Assembly (NCBI GenBank): GCA_003157875.1
Contig: PMKV01000019.1
Span: forward strand, 3,611 to 41,952
Direction of reading: 5' to 3'
DNA length: 38,342 nt
Source: Chloroflexota bacterium
GTDB taxonomy: Bacteria; Chloroflexota; Limnocylindria; Limnocylindrales; CSP1-4
Below, piece after piece: positions 1 to 8,659 of the stretch. Below the pieces are notes generated by a model, which did no database searches, was not told the DNA's origin, and saw nothing but the letters and a program-made list of their open reading frames with translations. Position numbers and translations under genes: made by a program. How positions within the stretch are numbered: the stretch's first letter is position 1; every line of letters begins with the position of its first letter.

Positions 1-325
1 CTGGCGGGCCGAGGCCGAGCCGCATTACGACATGGGCATCATCGAGACCGGCGAAGAGCCGGAGCGCACCGAAGACTCCGTCGACGACGAGGCGGATCGG
101 CTGATGCTCGATGCCGTGGGAGTCATCCAGGAGTACGATCGTGCATCTGCGTCGCTGTTGCAGCGGCGCCTCAAGATCGGGTACGCCAGAGCCGCTCGGA
201 TAATCGATCAACTCGAGGCCCGGGGGTACATAGGGCCTTTCGACGGCTCGAATGCGCGCCAGGTGCTGCGCCGGGACGCGCCGCCGTCGAAACCGGGCGG
301 CGGCTACGGCGAGGATGAGGCATGA
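1..325 (+). CDS. ftsK: DNA translocase FtsK/SpoIIIE, C-terminal end (5' truncated by window)
   Basis: The frame is open from base 2 and encodes the last 107 residues of a protein. The visible part is the winged-helix gamma domain that ends FtsK/SpoIIIE motors and reads the polar KOPS/SRS sequences which orient chromosome pumping at the division septum. Family hallmarks are the acidic run EDSVDDEAD, then DRLMLDAVGVIQEYDRAS, SLLQRRLKIGYARAARIID and QLEARGYIGP, all close to the usual gamma-domain pattern. A short Gly-rich tail follows. The motor and membrane domains lie to the left of the window. The stop codon overlaps the ATG of the next gene (ATGA), so the two are probably translationally coupled. 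Identity is firm; length and activity cannot be judged. Confidence 0.9.
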   Translation, partial: WRAEAEPHYDMGIIETGEEPERTEDSVDDEADRLMLDAVGVIQEYDRASASLLQRRLKIGYARAARIIDQLEARGYIGPFDGSNARQVLRRDAPPSKPGGGYGEDEA

Positions 326-1734
326 CTGGATTGAACCCAGAACGCTCCGCACGGCGGCGAAGTGTTATGCACCGAAGCCCGGGCCGGCCCACCGTCCGGA
401 AGGTTCGGTCCGCCGTAGGCGAGAAGTTGCGCGAGGCCAGGGAGATCCGGGGCGTGGATCTCTTCCGCGTGGAACGCGACACGAAGATCCGCTCCAAGTA
501 CCTGGCAGCTCTCGAAGACGGGGACTTCGCCGAACTGCCCGGCGACGTCTATGCGCGTGGTTTCCTTCGGAACTACGCGACCTATCTCGGGCTCGACGCC
601 GACGAGATGGAGGAAGAGTGGCGCGAGGAGGCCGGTCAGGCCCAGCCCGTCACGCCGACCATCGTGGGGCCGATGCCGATGACCGTGCGGCGGCGCATCG
701 TCTTCCAGCAGACCCATGTGGTGGCCGGCATCGTGGCCATCATCGTTCTGGTTGTGGCGGCGTATTTCGGCTTCCAGCTCACCAGATACCTCTCCTACCC
801 GAGCCTCGCCGTGGCCTCGGCCGGTCCATCGCCCATTGTGGTGGGAATAGGCGCCACGACCTACGTCCTGAAGGGGACGGCGACCGACGGCGCCACGATC
901 TTGATCTCATGGAACGGCCAGAATCCGACGATCGTCGTCGCGGACGACGCGGGCAACTGGACCTACACGGCGCCCCTGCAGTCCGGCAGCAACCAGTTCG
1001 ACATAACCGCAAAGAACCTCGATACCAGCCACGCCAGCCAGACCACCAGGTTAGTGGTGATCGTGCCGACGCCGACGCCGACCCCGGTCGTGCCCGAGGT
1101 GGCTTTCGAGACCCCGGCCGACGGAGCTACCGTTCCGAGCGGAGACGTTATCGTGACGGGCTCGACCCTTCTCGTTTCTTCGGTCACTCTCACGATGTCG
1201 TATCTCGGGGGTCCGCAGGCTGCCGGTTCCACGCTCGCGCCGGCGACGCCGACGCCGCCGCCGGCCGCGCTGTCCAGCTCGTCGGCGACCGGCGCGGGAG
1301 CTTCGCCGTCGACTGCGCCCGCGCCGGTGGAAGCCAAGACGGGGGCCGATGGTTCGTTCACCATGACCGTGCCGATGACGCCGGGTCGCTGGAAGCTGAC
1401 CATCGTCGGCTCCACCGCGGGCGGCGGGGTGACGAAGGGGGTCTCCAGGGCGTTGAACGTCACGTACAAGGGGGTCAACGTCACCGTCCAGGTCAGAGGC
1501 AAGGACGCGACCATCCACGTCAACCACGATGACATCGTCGACGCGAACGCCCAGGTCCCTGACGGCTGGTCGATCACCGTGGTCGGCAGCAAGCTCGTGT
1601 GTGTGAGTTCGCACTTTCAGGCGGCCAACGTGTTCATCTCGATCAACGGCGCGGCCTTCGTCCCGGTCAGCACATATGGCGGCTGGCACGCCTACGTCGA
1701 TGCCAGTGGGCCCAGGAACGTTGATAGCTGCTAG
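322..1734 (+). CDS. RodZ-like membrane protein with HTH domain and Ig-like extracytoplasmic domains
   Basis: A 470-residue protein. Residues about 31-100 form a helix-turn-helix of the RodZ type (GEKLREAREIRGVDL, then KYLAALEDGDFAELPGDVYARGFLRNYA), which in RodZ contacts MreB. A single membrane helix follows at about 131-153. The outside part has two Ig-like/beta-sandwich regions, separated by a TPTPTP linker and a Pro/Ala/Ser-rich stretch near 310-340. The topology (cytoplasmic HTH, one helix, large outside part) matches RodZ, a cell-shape and elongasome organiser. No mreB is visible, so a direct MreB role is inference. The start overlaps the ftsK stop, and ftsK-rodZ-cinA is a commonly conserved order. 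An in-frame ATG at 367 is a weaker alternative start. Confidence 0.8.
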   Translation: MTGLNPERSARRRSVMHRSPGRPTVRKVRSAVGEKLREAREIRGVDLFRVERDTKIRSKYLAALEDGDFAELPGDVYARGFLRNYATYLGLDADEMEEEWREEAGQAQPVTPTIVGPMPMTVRRRIVFQQTHVVAGIVAIIVLVVAAYFGFQLTRYLSYPSLAVASAGPSPIVVGIGATTYVLKGTATDGATILISWNGQNPTIVVADDAGNWTYTAPLQSGSNQFDITAKNLDTSHASQTTRLVVIVPTPTPTPVVPEVAFETPADGATVPSGDVIVTGSTLLVSSVTLTMSYLGGPQAAGSTLAPATPTPPPAALSSSSATGAGASPSTAPAPVEAKTGADGSFTMTVPMTPGRWKLTIVGSTAGGGVTKGVSRALNVTYKGVNVTVQVRGKDATIHVNHDDIVDANAQVPDGWSITVVGSKLVCVSSHFQAANVFISINGAAFVPVSTYGGWHAYVDASGPRNVDSC

Positions 1735-1740
1735 CCGATC

Positions 1741-2253
1741 ATGGATAGCGAGCCGCTGAGCCGGCTGGTCGAACGACTCCAGGCCCGCTGCCTCGAGCGG
1801 GGCGTCACCATCGCGACGGCGGAATCCTGCACCGGCGGCCTCGTGGCGAAGCTGATCACGGACCTGGCCGGCTCGAGCGGCTACTTCCGTGGCGGAATCG
1901 TGTCGTACGCCAACGAAGTCAAGGTGCGTTTACTGGGCGTGCCCGAGGAGGGACTCGCTGCCCACGGCGCCGTGAGCGCACAGGTGGCCCGATCCATGGC
2001 CCTGGGCGCACTCAGCCGCACCGGCGCCGATCTCGCGGTCGCAGTAACCGGCGTCTCCGGACCCGGTGGCGGGAGCCCGGGCAAGCCCGTGGGTTTGACG
2101 TACGTGGCCGTCGCGGACCGAGCCGGGGTCGAGGTTCGCCGCTTCGCGTGGGACGGCGATCGGCCCGAGAATCGGGACGCAAGCGCCCGGGCCGCCCTGG
2201 AACTCCTCCTGGAGCGGGCCTCGGCGTCCGTCGAGAGCGGTGGGAAGACGTGA
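1741..2253 (+). CDS. pncC: Nicotinamide-nucleotide amidase (CinA C-terminal domain family)
   Basis: A 170-residue stand-alone CinA C-terminal domain. This family deamidates nicotinamide mononucleotide to nicotinate mononucleotide, recycling the NMN released by NAD-dependent DNA ligase. The signature TAESCTGGLVAKLIT places the catalytic serine at about residue 29. SGGYFRGG-like and SYANEVKVRLLGV motifs supply the Tyr/Lys partners near 56 and 61, and GVSGPGGGSPGKPVGLTYVA is the typical glycine-rich segment. The N-terminal COG1058 domain of full-length CinA is absent, as in many bacteria. It starts six bases after the rodZ-like stop with no clear ribosome site, suggesting coupling. Its stop overlaps the next start (GTGA). 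A nicotinate phosphoribosyltransferase lies 4 kb downstream in the same pathway. Confidence 0.92.
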   Translation: MDSEPLSRLVERLQARCLERGVTIATAESCTGGLVAKLITDLAGSSGYFRGGIVSYANEVKVRLLGVPEEGLAAHGAVSAQVARSMALGALSRTGADLAVAVTGVSGPGGGSPGKPVGLTYVAVADRAGVEVRRFAWDGDRPENRDASARAALELLLERASASVESGGKT

Positions 2254-3761
2254 CGCCCATCCGCGGCTCGGCCGACGTGGGAAGTGGCCTGGCTCCCGCG
2301 AGAGATGCCCGGCCCATCAGCGAGGGAGAACGAATCCACGTCGTCGGCGCCGGTGGCGCCGGGGCGAGTGCGGCGGCCCTGCTGGCGCATCACCGTGGGG
2401 CTTCGGTCAGCGGCTGCGACCCGGGCGGCCCTTCGCCCTACACACCGCCGCTTGTGTCCGCCGGCATCCATCTCGATTGGATGCATTCCGCGGCTCACGT
2501 GAACGGCGTGCCCCCACCGGATAGATTGGCCGTCACCAAGGCCCTGACCGCGGTCGATCCGAACAACGCGGAATTGGTCGCGGCCCGAGCTGCCGCCATA
2601 CCCCTGGAACCGTGGCAGCAGGTCATCGCGGACGCCGCCGTCGGCAAGACGCTCGTTGGAGTTGCCGGCACTCATGGCAAGAGCACGTCCTCAGGCTGGC
2701 TGGTCCACGTGCTGACCGAGGCCGGCTTGGATCCGATCGCCTTCGTCGGCGCCCTGCTGCCCGGCCGGTTGACCGGCGGGCTGCCGTCGACTGTTCGGTG
2801 GGGGCAGGGCGCCCCGTTCGTCGTCGAGGCCGATGAGTACGCCGGCAACTTCGACCCGTACCGACCGGACCTGGCGATCCTGACCTCGGCGGAGTGGGAT
2901 CATCCGGACGTGTTCGCCGATCGGGCGGCCGTCGTCGACTGCTTTGCGACCTGGCTCGAGCGCGCCGCGGTCACGGTGGCACAACCGGTACTCGTGGCCA
3001 ACGTCGGGGAGGAAGGCGTGGCCGAGGTGGTCGGGCGCCTGCGGGGCTGGCCGGGCCTCGTACATGAGATTTCACTGGCAACCGGGACCTGGGAGTCCGA
3101 GCCCTTCCTGGTGGGGACGATTCTGGCCGCGGAGTCCGGCGGCACCACCTTGCGCATGGAGGGAGCGGCACTGGCGAGTCCCGGAATCGCGAGACTGCGC
3201 CTTGCCGGTCGTCACAACGCCGCCAACGCCCTGGGCGTCGCCGGGGCCGCATTAGCGCTCGGCGTGGCACCGGACGTGCTCATGGCGGCCCTGGGGAGCT
3301 TCGACGGCGTGGGACGCCGCCTCGAGCGCAAGGGGGAGGGGAGGGGTGTGGTCGTTTACGACGACTACGGCCATCACCCTACTGCAATCCGCGAGACCCT
3401 GGCCGCGTTGCGTCAGCTGGAGCCACGCCGGCGCGTATGGGCGGTCTACGAACCGCTGACCTACCACCGGACCGCGGCCATGCTGGAGGAATTCGCCGCC
3501 GTGCTCGCCACGGCTGATGCGGTCGCGATCGCCGACATCTGGGCGGGTCGCGACCCCGACACCACCATCGTGTCGGCCGCGGCCCTCGCGGAAGCGACGG
3601 CCCGTCGCAGGCCTGGCCTCACGGCCGTGGCTCCGGGGTCGGTCGAGCAGACGGCCGATTGGCTGGCCCGATCGGTGCGCCCCGGCGACGCGGTGCTGGT
3701 GATGGGCGGCGGCAAGAGCTACAGGATCGCCGAACTGCTGCTGGAAGCCCTGTCGGAGTGA
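2250..3761 (+). CDS. Mur ligase family protein (MurC/Mpl type)
   Basis: A 503-residue ATP-dependent amino-acid ligase of the Mur family, with the three usual domains: an N-terminal nucleotide-sugar fold (GAGGAGAS at 33-40), a central ATPase (P-loop GTHGKST at 140-146; EADEY at 193-197; EWDHPDVF at 215-222) and a C-terminal domain with DDYGHHPTAI. MurC adds L-alanine to UDP-N-acetylmuramate; Mpl reattaches the recycled tripeptide. The DDYGHHPT block fits both. The YRPDLAIL..E.DH.D.F block looks nearer Mpl than classic MurC, so I do not choose. The P-loop has Ser for the usual Thr after Lys, followed by a Ser-rich run. The GTG at 2250 overlaps the pncC stop and follows GGTGGGAAG. The gene lies outside any division cluster, which fits a recycling or secondary copy. 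Confidence 0.85.
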   Translation: MTPIRGSADVGSGLAPARDARPISEGERIHVVGAGGAGASAAALLAHHRGASVSGCDPGGPSPYTPPLVSAGIHLDWMHSAAHVNGVPPPDRLAVTKALTAVDPNNAELVAARAAAIPLEPWQQVIADAAVGKTLVGVAGTHGKSTSSGWLVHVLTEAGLDPIAFVGALLPGRLTGGLPSTVRWGQGAPFVVEADEYAGNFDPYRPDLAILTSAEWDHPDVFADRAAVVDCFATWLERAAVTVAQPVLVANVGEEGVAEVVGRLRGWPGLVHEISLATGTWESEPFLVGTILAAESGGTTLRMEGAALASPGIARLRLAGRHNAANALGVAGAALALGVAPDVLMAALGSFDGVGRRLERKGEGRGVVVYDDYGHHPTAIRETLAALRQLEPRRRVWAVYEPLTYHRTAAMLEEFAAVLATADAVAIADIWAGRDPDTTIVSAAALAEATARRRPGLTAVAPGSVEQTADWLARSVRPGDAVLVMGGGKSYRIAELLLEALSE

Positions 3762-3770
3762 TTGCCGGAT

Positions 3771-3802
3771 CGCCTCGCGAGGCGGCGGGCCTTTGGTGGC
3801 CC
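3771..3802 (+). terminator. Two adjacent hairpins after the Mur ligase gene
   Basis: Nine bases after the stop codon there is a perfect 14-base palindrome (3771-3784, CGCCTCGCGAGGCG). A second hairpin follows, GGGCC (3787-3791) pairing with GGCCC (3798-3802) around a six-base loop. There is no T-run, so if this ends transcription it is not a classical intrinsic terminator. It separates the ftsK-to-Mur operon from yajQ. Confidence 0.35.
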
Positions 3803-3868
3803 ACAAGAGTGCGCCGGTGGGGCACAATCAGTTAACTCGCTGGGGGTCTTCTGTAGTGCGGAGGGTCA

Positions 3869-4360
3869 ATGGCAGGCGAATCCTCGTTCGACGTGGTGAG
3901 CGACTTCGACGACATGGAGATGCGCAACGCACTGGATCAGGTGCGGCGCGAGGTGCAGCAGCGGTACGACTTCAAGGGCGCGACGTTCGATCTGACCCAG
4001 GCCAAGACGGAACTCGTACTCATCACCGACGACGAATTCCGGGCCAAAGCCATCCGGGACCTCATCGAGTCGAAGGCGATCAAGCGCGGCCTGTCGCTCA
4101 AGATCTTCGATTGGGGCAAGATCGAACCGTCGGGCGGCAACAAGGTCCGGCAGCACATCGGGCTTCGACGTGGACTCGACGAGGATCTGGCTCGCAAGCT
4201 CAGCAAGCTCGTTCGGGAGGAATTCCCGAAGTCAAAGCCGCAGATCCAGGGTGACGCGCTCCGAGTCTTCGGCAAGAGCAAGGACGACCTTCAGCGAATC
4301 ATCAACAGGCTGAAGGAACTCGATGAACCGGTGGCACTGCAGTTCACGAACTATCGGTGA
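3869..4360 (+). CDS. yajQ: YajQ family cyclic-di-GMP-binding protein
   Basis: A 163-residue protein matching the YajQ/UPF0234 family along its whole length: the start MAGESSFDVVSDFDDMEMRN, the segment EVQQRYDFKGA, the middle ESKAIKRGLSLKIFDWGKIE, and the end FGKSKDDLQRIINRLKE. The family folds as two linked ferredoxin-like domains. Some members bind cyclic-di-GMP and act as transcription co-regulators; others have been reported to bind nucleic acid or nucleotides. The start ATG follows GGAGGG at a short distance. The gene stands alone between a hairpin pair and a new ribosome site. A diguanylate cyclase lies about 5 kb away, but a functional link is inference. Confidence 0.93.
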   Translation: MAGESSFDVVSDFDDMEMRNALDQVRREVQQRYDFKGATFDLTQAKTELVLITDDEFRAKAIRDLIESKAIKRGLSLKIFDWGKIEPSGGNKVRQHIGLRRGLDEDLARKLSKLVREEFPKSKPQIQGDALRVFGKSKDDLQRIINRLKELDEPVALQFTNYR

Positions 4361-4405
4361 GACCCGCCCGGTAAGCCGGCGCGGCGCTCATAAGGAGATG
4401 GGTCG

Positions 4406-6244
4406 ATGACGATTGCTGAGAACCAGGGCGCCACCACCACGGTCGGCGCAGCCCTGGCCGAGGGTTTGGCCCGAGCCGGCGTGAAGATAGCTTTTACCGT
4501 GCCGGGAGAGAGTGTCCTGGGATTGATCGACGGTCTGGCCGCCAACCACATTCGGGTCGTGGCCACCCGTCACGAGGGAGCCGCCGCGTTCATGGCCGCG
4601 GCGGTCGCTCAGCTGACCGGCCGACCGGCCGTGTGCGTTGGTACGCGCGCTCCCGGAGCCACGAACCTGGCCATCGGGCTCCATTCCGCCCGTTCGGACT
4701 CCGCCCCGGTGATCGCCATCGTCGGCGGCGTGCGGCGCGATCTGCAGGGACGCGAGGCCTTTCAGGAGCTCGATGTCGTCCGCGCCTTCGAACCGATCGT
4801 CAAGTGGGCGGCCGAGGTCAAAGATGCCGCCGATGCGGTCGCCATGGTCGAGCGGGCCGTCGCCACGGCCACGAGAGGACGTCCTGGGCCCGTGGTGCTG
4901 GCGGTTCCCGCCGATGTGATGGACGCGACCATTCCGGCCGGCGGGGGCCGTGCCGGGGCAGCTCATCCGGACCACCATCCCGACCCGGATCCGGCCCTGG
5001 TCCGAAAGGTTCTCCATCTGCTCGCCGACTCGCGACGACCTCTGATCCTCGCCGGCGCCGGAGTCCTCCGGGCGCGCAGCACCGACGCCCTGGTTCGCTT
5101 CGCCGAAACCATGCGTGTGCCGGTCGTCTCATCCTGGCGGCGCGGCGATCTCTTCCCCAACGACAATCCGCTCTACCTGGGCATGAGCGGTTCCGGTGCG
5201 CCGGGGAGCGTGCTGGCGCGGCTCCAAGAGGCGGATGCGCTGCTCGTGCTGGGCTGCCGGCTTGGCGAGATCACCACCTATGGTTACCGCGTGCCGGGGC
5301 CCACGACGCGCTGGGCACAGGTAGATATCGAGCCGCGCGGGGCGGGTTCGAGCAACCGGCCGGACGTCGTCATCGCGGCCGACGTGGCCGCTTTCCTGCG
5401 GATGGCGCAGCGAGTTCTGGCCCGGGCCGCCTTCGACGCCGTGTCATTCGACGAGCGGACCGCCGCGAACGCGGTCGATCGCGAAGCCTACGAGGCGAGT
5501 TCGGTCGTGGACGCGGATCCGTTCGACGGGCCGGGCGTCCATCCGGGCCGGGTCGTCGCGACCCTGGCCCGCGTTCTTCCTCCGGAGGCGATCATCACGA
5601 CCGATGCCGGAGACTTCGGCACCTGGGCGGCGCGCGGCTTCCGCTTTCGTCGACCCGGCACGTTCCTCGGTTCGTCGGCTGGGCCCATGGGCTACGGTCT
5701 GCCGGCGGCCATCGGCGCGGCTCTGGCGCGACCCGGCCGTTTGGGCGTCGCGTTGGCCGGCGACGGCGGCTTCGCCACGACCATGGCCGAACTGGAGACC
5801 GCCGTTCGGGAACGCACTCACGTCATCGTCGTGGTCTTCGACAACGGCCGTTACGGCATGATCTGGCGGCAGCAGAAGGAGCGAGGCTCGGTCGGTGGCC
5901 TGGCCACGAGGCTCGGCGCGGTCGACTTCGCGGCCGTCGCGGAGGCTTGCGGCGCACTCGGGCTCACTGTCGGGAGCGACGATGAGTTCGAGCCGGCTCT
6001 ACGGCAGGCGCTCGAATCCGGCAGGCCCGCCCTGTTGCATCTCGCCCTCGATCCGCGTTGGACGACTCCGGACGCCGGCCTGGCATCGGTCGAGATCGAA
6101 GCGATGCCGACCGAGGTGGAGTTCGCCGAGCCCGTGGCCGAGCCGGAGCCCGTGGCCGAGCCGGAGCCCGTGGCCGAGCCCGTGGCCGAGCCGGAGGCCG
6201 AGCTCGAGCCCGTGGCCGAGCCGGAGGCTGTCGACCCCGAGTAG
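4406..6244 (+). CDS. Thiamine-diphosphate-dependent enzyme, acetolactate synthase large-subunit-like
   Basis: A 612-residue ThDP enzyme of the acetolactate synthase/pyruvate oxidase/benzoylformate decarboxylase superfamily, with the usual Pyr, central and PP domains. Visible marks are the ThDP-activating glutamate in RHEGAAAFMA (Glu about 57), the central-domain run starting ALVRKVLHLLADSRRPLILAG, and the diphosphate/Mg motif beginning GDGGF at about 452 and ending near 480 with DNGRYG, where the usual NN is DN. AAK34-type regulatory subunit genes (ilvN) and other branched-chain genes are absent, so true acetolactate synthase activity is doubtful and the substrate is unknown. A strong AAGGAG sits eight bases before the ATG. 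Residues after about 573 form an acidic EPVAEP repeat tail not expected in this family. Confidence 0.82.
   Translation: MTIAENQGATTTVGAALAEGLARAGVKIAFTVPGESVLGLIDGLAANHIRVVATRHEGAAAFMAAAVAQLTGRPAVCVGTRAPGATNLAIGLHSARSDSAPVIAIVGGVRRDLQGREAFQELDVVRAFEPIVKWAAEVKDAADAVAMVERAVATATRGRPGPVVLAVPADVMDATIPAGGGRAGAAHPDHHPDPDPALVRKVLHLLADSRRPLILAGAGVLRARSTDALVRFAETMRVPVVSSWRRGDLFPNDNPLYLGMSGSGAPGSVLARLQEADALLVLGCRLGEITTYGYRVPGPTTRWAQVDIEPRGAGSSNRPDVVIAADVAAFLRMAQRVLARAAFDAVSFDERTAANAVDREAYEASSVVDADPFDGPGVHPGRVVATLARVLPPEAIITTDAGDFGTWAARGFRFRRPGTFLGSSAGPMGYGLPAAIGAALARPGRLGVALAGDGGFATTMAELETAVRERTHVIVVVFDNGRYGMIWRQQKERGSVGGLATRLGAVDFAAVAEACGALGLTVGSDDEFEPALRQALESGRPALLHLALDPRWTTPDAGLASVEIEAMPTEVEFAEPVAEPEPVAEPEPVAEPVAEPEAELEPVAEPEAVDPE
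6127..6238 (+). repeat. In-gene EPVAEP tandem repeats
   Basis: The 3' end of the ThDP enzyme gene is built from imperfect copies of the 18-base unit GAGCCCGTGGCCGAGCCG, encoding EPVAEP-type hexapeptides plus shortened copies. The copies are nearly identical at the DNA level, which points to recent slippage expansion. The resulting tail of about 40 residues is Pro/Glu/Ala-rich and acidic, so it is probably extended and disordered. Confidence 0.85.
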
Positions 6245-6278
6245 GGACCTGCCGCATCCGGGCGCGCGGTTGGCGAGC

Positions 6279-7763
6279 TCAGGATGGTGTCTGAGCCCTG
6301 CGACGTTCGAGGACGAGCGCGCTGCGCCGTTCGTGCAGTCGCATCTCCAGGCCTACCGGGTAGGTGTGCGGGTTGAGCAGGCGGCGGATTGTGGGATGGA
6401 GGCTCGCGATCTGGCCTGCGGCCCTGGCGCGGACATCGTCCAGCGAGGGTGGGGGCGCCGTGCGCCGGCCGCCTCGCATGGCCGGAAGAACCAGCTCCTC
6501 GGGTCTCCAGTCGAGCTCGATGGCCCGCATGTGGAGGGCGTCGGCCGGGTCGACTATTACGTCTCCGTCGGGCGGGGCGGGCAGGTCTTCGTCGTAGATC
6601 ATATCGGCGCGGAACCGTCCGCTGGTGTCGATGAAGCGCCGAACCCCGAGAACGCCCGGTATCGAGATCTTGGCGCTCAATTCGGAGAGCTTCACGGGGT
6701 AGCGCCAGCCCGCATCCGGATCGCAGATCGCGCTCAGCTTGTAGATGGCGCCCAGGGCCGGCTGGTCGTAGCAGGTGTCGAGCCTGGTGCCGACACCCCA
6801 GATGTCGATGCGCGCGCCCTGCTCGCGAAGCGATTCGATCGTGTGCTCATCGAGGTCGTTCGAGGCGACGATCATGGTGTCCTTGAATCCGGCCTGGTCG
6901 AGCATGCGCCGGGCCTCGATCGAGAGATAGGCGAGATCGCCGGAATCGAGACGTATGCCGGCCAGGCTGCCGCCGCGAGCCTTGAGGCGACGGCCCGTTT
7001 CGATGGCGTGTGCCACGCCGATCAGCGAGTCGTATGTGTCGACGAGGAGGGTCACGTTGTCTGGTTGTGCGTCCGCGTAGGCGTCGAAGGCGCGTTGCTC
7101 GTCACCGAAGACCTGGACCCAGGAATGGGCGTGGGTGCCGCGAACTGGTATCCCGAAGAGGCGCCCAGCCAGCACGTTCGACGTCGCGGCCACGCCGCCG
7201 ATGTAGGCCGCCCTTGCCGCGGAGAGCGCGCCGTCCGGACCCTGCGCCCGACGCAGGCCGAACTCCAGCACCGGGCTGCCGCCCGCCGCCTGCACGACCC
7301 GGGCCGCCTTGGTGGCCACGAGTGTCTGAAAGCCGATGACGGTCAGGAGGATGCTCTCGACCAGCTGAGCCTGGATAAGCGGCCCACGAACTCGAAAGAG
7401 CGGCTCGTTGGCGAAGACGACCGTGCCCTCGGGGACGGCATCGACATCGCAGCTGAACTCGAAGGCGCCAAGCCGGTCGAGGAACGGGCGGCCGAATATC
7501 GCAACGCCGCCAGGACTGCGGAGACCCGCGAGGTAGTCGATATCGGTCGCGTCGAAACGCATGCCTTCGAGGACGGCGAGGGCGTCGTCGACGCCGGCCA
7601 TGACGGCGTAGCCACCGCCGAACGGGAGCGTCCGGAAGCTCAACGCGAAGACGGTCTCACGGTCGGCGACGCCGGCGAGCTCGTAGCCGGCGCCCATGGT
7701 CAGCTCGTATAGATCGGTCAGTGTGGCCAGACTGTGCCGGTAGAGGTCAGATACGTGGGACAC
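6279..7763 (-). CDS. pncB: Nicotinate phosphoribosyltransferase
   Basis: A 494-residue enzyme that makes nicotinate mononucleotide from nicotinate and PRPP, the first step of the Preiss-Handler NAD salvage route. Family features: LTDLYELTMGAGY near the start, GGGYAVMAGVDDAL, the signature EFGLRRAQGPDGALSAARAAYIGG is present in pieces (FGLRRAQGPDGALS; AARAAYIGGVAATSN), THAHSWVQVFGDE with the histidine pair, TLLVDTYDS and GIRLDSGDLAYLS. Length is typical of the long bacterial subclass. The GTG start has no good ribosome site and overlaps the previous gene by 17 bases, so it is likely translated by coupling. With PncC at 1741-2253 both enzymes lead to the same product, nicotinate mononucleotide. 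Confidence 0.93.
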   Translation of the reverse strand: MSHVSDLYRHSLATLTDLYELTMGAGYELAGVADRETVFALSFRTLPFGGGYAVMAGVDDALAVLEGMRFDATDIDYLAGLRSPGGVAIFGRPFLDRLGAFEFSCDVDAVPEGTVVFANEPLFRVRGPLIQAQLVESILLTVIGFQTLVATKAARVVQAAGGSPVLEFGLRRAQGPDGALSAARAAYIGGVAATSNVLAGRLFGIPVRGTHAHSWVQVFGDEQRAFDAYADAQPDNVTLLVDTYDSLIGVAHAIETGRRLKARGGSLAGIRLDSGDLAYLSIEARRMLDQAGFKDTMIVASNDLDEHTIESLREQGARIDIWGVGTRLDTCYDQPALGAIYKLSAICDPDAGWRYPVKLSELSAKISIPGVLGVRRFIDTSGRFRADMIYDEDLPAPPDGDVIVDPADALHMRAIELDWRPEELVLPAMRGGRRTAPPPSLDDVRARAAGQIASLHPTIRRLLNPHTYPVGLEMRLHERRSALVLERRRAQTPS

Positions 7764-8361
7764 GGCGGACTCGTAGTGGTTCCTGCGTCGAGCTTGGCTT
7801 TGTTTCGGATGCGGTCGAGGCGGGTGGGGCCGTCAACGGCGCCTCGGGGACTGCCGGGCGAGGGGTGTCGTTGACGCTCTCCGAAATTGCCTCCAGGGTG
7901 CCGATGATCGTGGCCACGAGGAGCCCGACGGTCGGCTCGATGACGACGATCGGTTCCAGCGCCCCGGGTCGATGGCTTTCGAACATCGAGACCTCGCCGG
8001 GGTAGTTTGCCTCCAGGCTCCAGCGATCCAATAGCCCCAGGGCGGCATCGACCGCGCGCCCGGCAACCGCGCAGAGATCGGAGTCGTCCCCGCGGATGAT
8101 TGACTCGGGTTCGCCACCCGCCCGTAGCGGCAGGGGGGTCGGCAGGGCCACCAACAGGTCGCCGATGAGCATCTCGGCTTCATCGCTAAGACCGGCGGCG
8201 CGGCGGAAGACGCGCCCGCCGGTCGCCGGCCAGTTCGTTTCGATGCGGGTGCGCAGCGACACCAGGCGCATGCGACAGGTGTCGACGCTGTCGAGGGCGC
8301 GCAGCTCGGCGATCCTGCCGGCCAATCTACGCCCGGTCCCGGACCCAGGCTGCCCTTCCAC
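7747..8361 (-). CDS. Hypothetical protein upstream of pncB
   Basis: A 204-residue protein I do not recognise. It begins at a GTG preceded by an excellent ribosome site (GGAGGTGA a few bases upstream), good evidence that it is real. The first 150 residues look helical and soluble, with Arg/Leu-rich stretches (RLAGRIAELRAL; DEAEMLIGDLLVALPTPLPLR) and one moderately hydrophobic segment near 140-155 (PIVVIEPTVGLLVATIIGTL), which could be a single membrane anchor. The last 45 residues are Pro/Ala/Thr/Ser-rich and probably disordered. It overlaps the pncB start by 17 bases in another frame, so the two are likely co-transcribed and coupled, but nothing ties it chemically to NAD salvage. Confidence 0.65.
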   Translation of the reverse strand: MEGQPGSGTGRRLAGRIAELRALDSVDTCRMRLVSLRTRIETNWPATGGRVFRRAAGLSDEAEMLIGDLLVALPTPLPLRAGGEPESIIRGDDSDLCAVAGRAVDAALGLLDRWSLEANYPGEVSMFESHRPGALEPIVVIEPTVGLLVATIIGTLEAISESVNDTPRPAVPEAPLTAPPASTASETKPSSTQEPLRVRRVPRI

Positions 8362-8659
8362 GGCTCACCTCCAAGTGGCCATATACGCGAACTCGATGCA
8401 GAATCCGCGTATCCAGCATAGCGGGGCCGGGTCATGGTGACGATGGCCGAGGCTGCCGACCGATGGAGTCGCCCCAGGTGCGACTGGCCTGTTGCGGGCG
8501 CGCCGCCGGAAGCGGGCGGAACGGGGTGCGGATGGACACTGATCCCGGTGTGCCTGCCGCGACGGCCGGCAACCACGCGCATGGAGACGAGGCCGGAGGC
8601 GACCCCGCCGGATCAGTCCTGGGTCGGGGCCGGTCTGAGCCAGCCGGCGCCGCAGAGCC
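8362..8659. other. Intergenic stretch, no feature recognised
   Basis: About 300 bases between two leftward genes. Short open frames exist on both strands but lack ribosome sites and look like chance products of high GC. It probably holds the promoter for the 8361-to-6279 gene pair; I cannot point to -35/-10 boxes. Confidence 0.4.

Noticed and set aside
4406-6244. Calling the ThDP enzyme IlvB acetolactate synthase
   Set aside because: No ilvN or branched-chain genes nearby, and the superfamily motifs do not separate the subfamilies by eye.
5895-7712. Long open frame of about 600 codons on the + strand
   Set aside because: It is antisense to the strongly recognised pncB gene and crosses the end of the ThDP enzyme gene; composition is Arg/Glu-rich as expected of a high-GC shadow.
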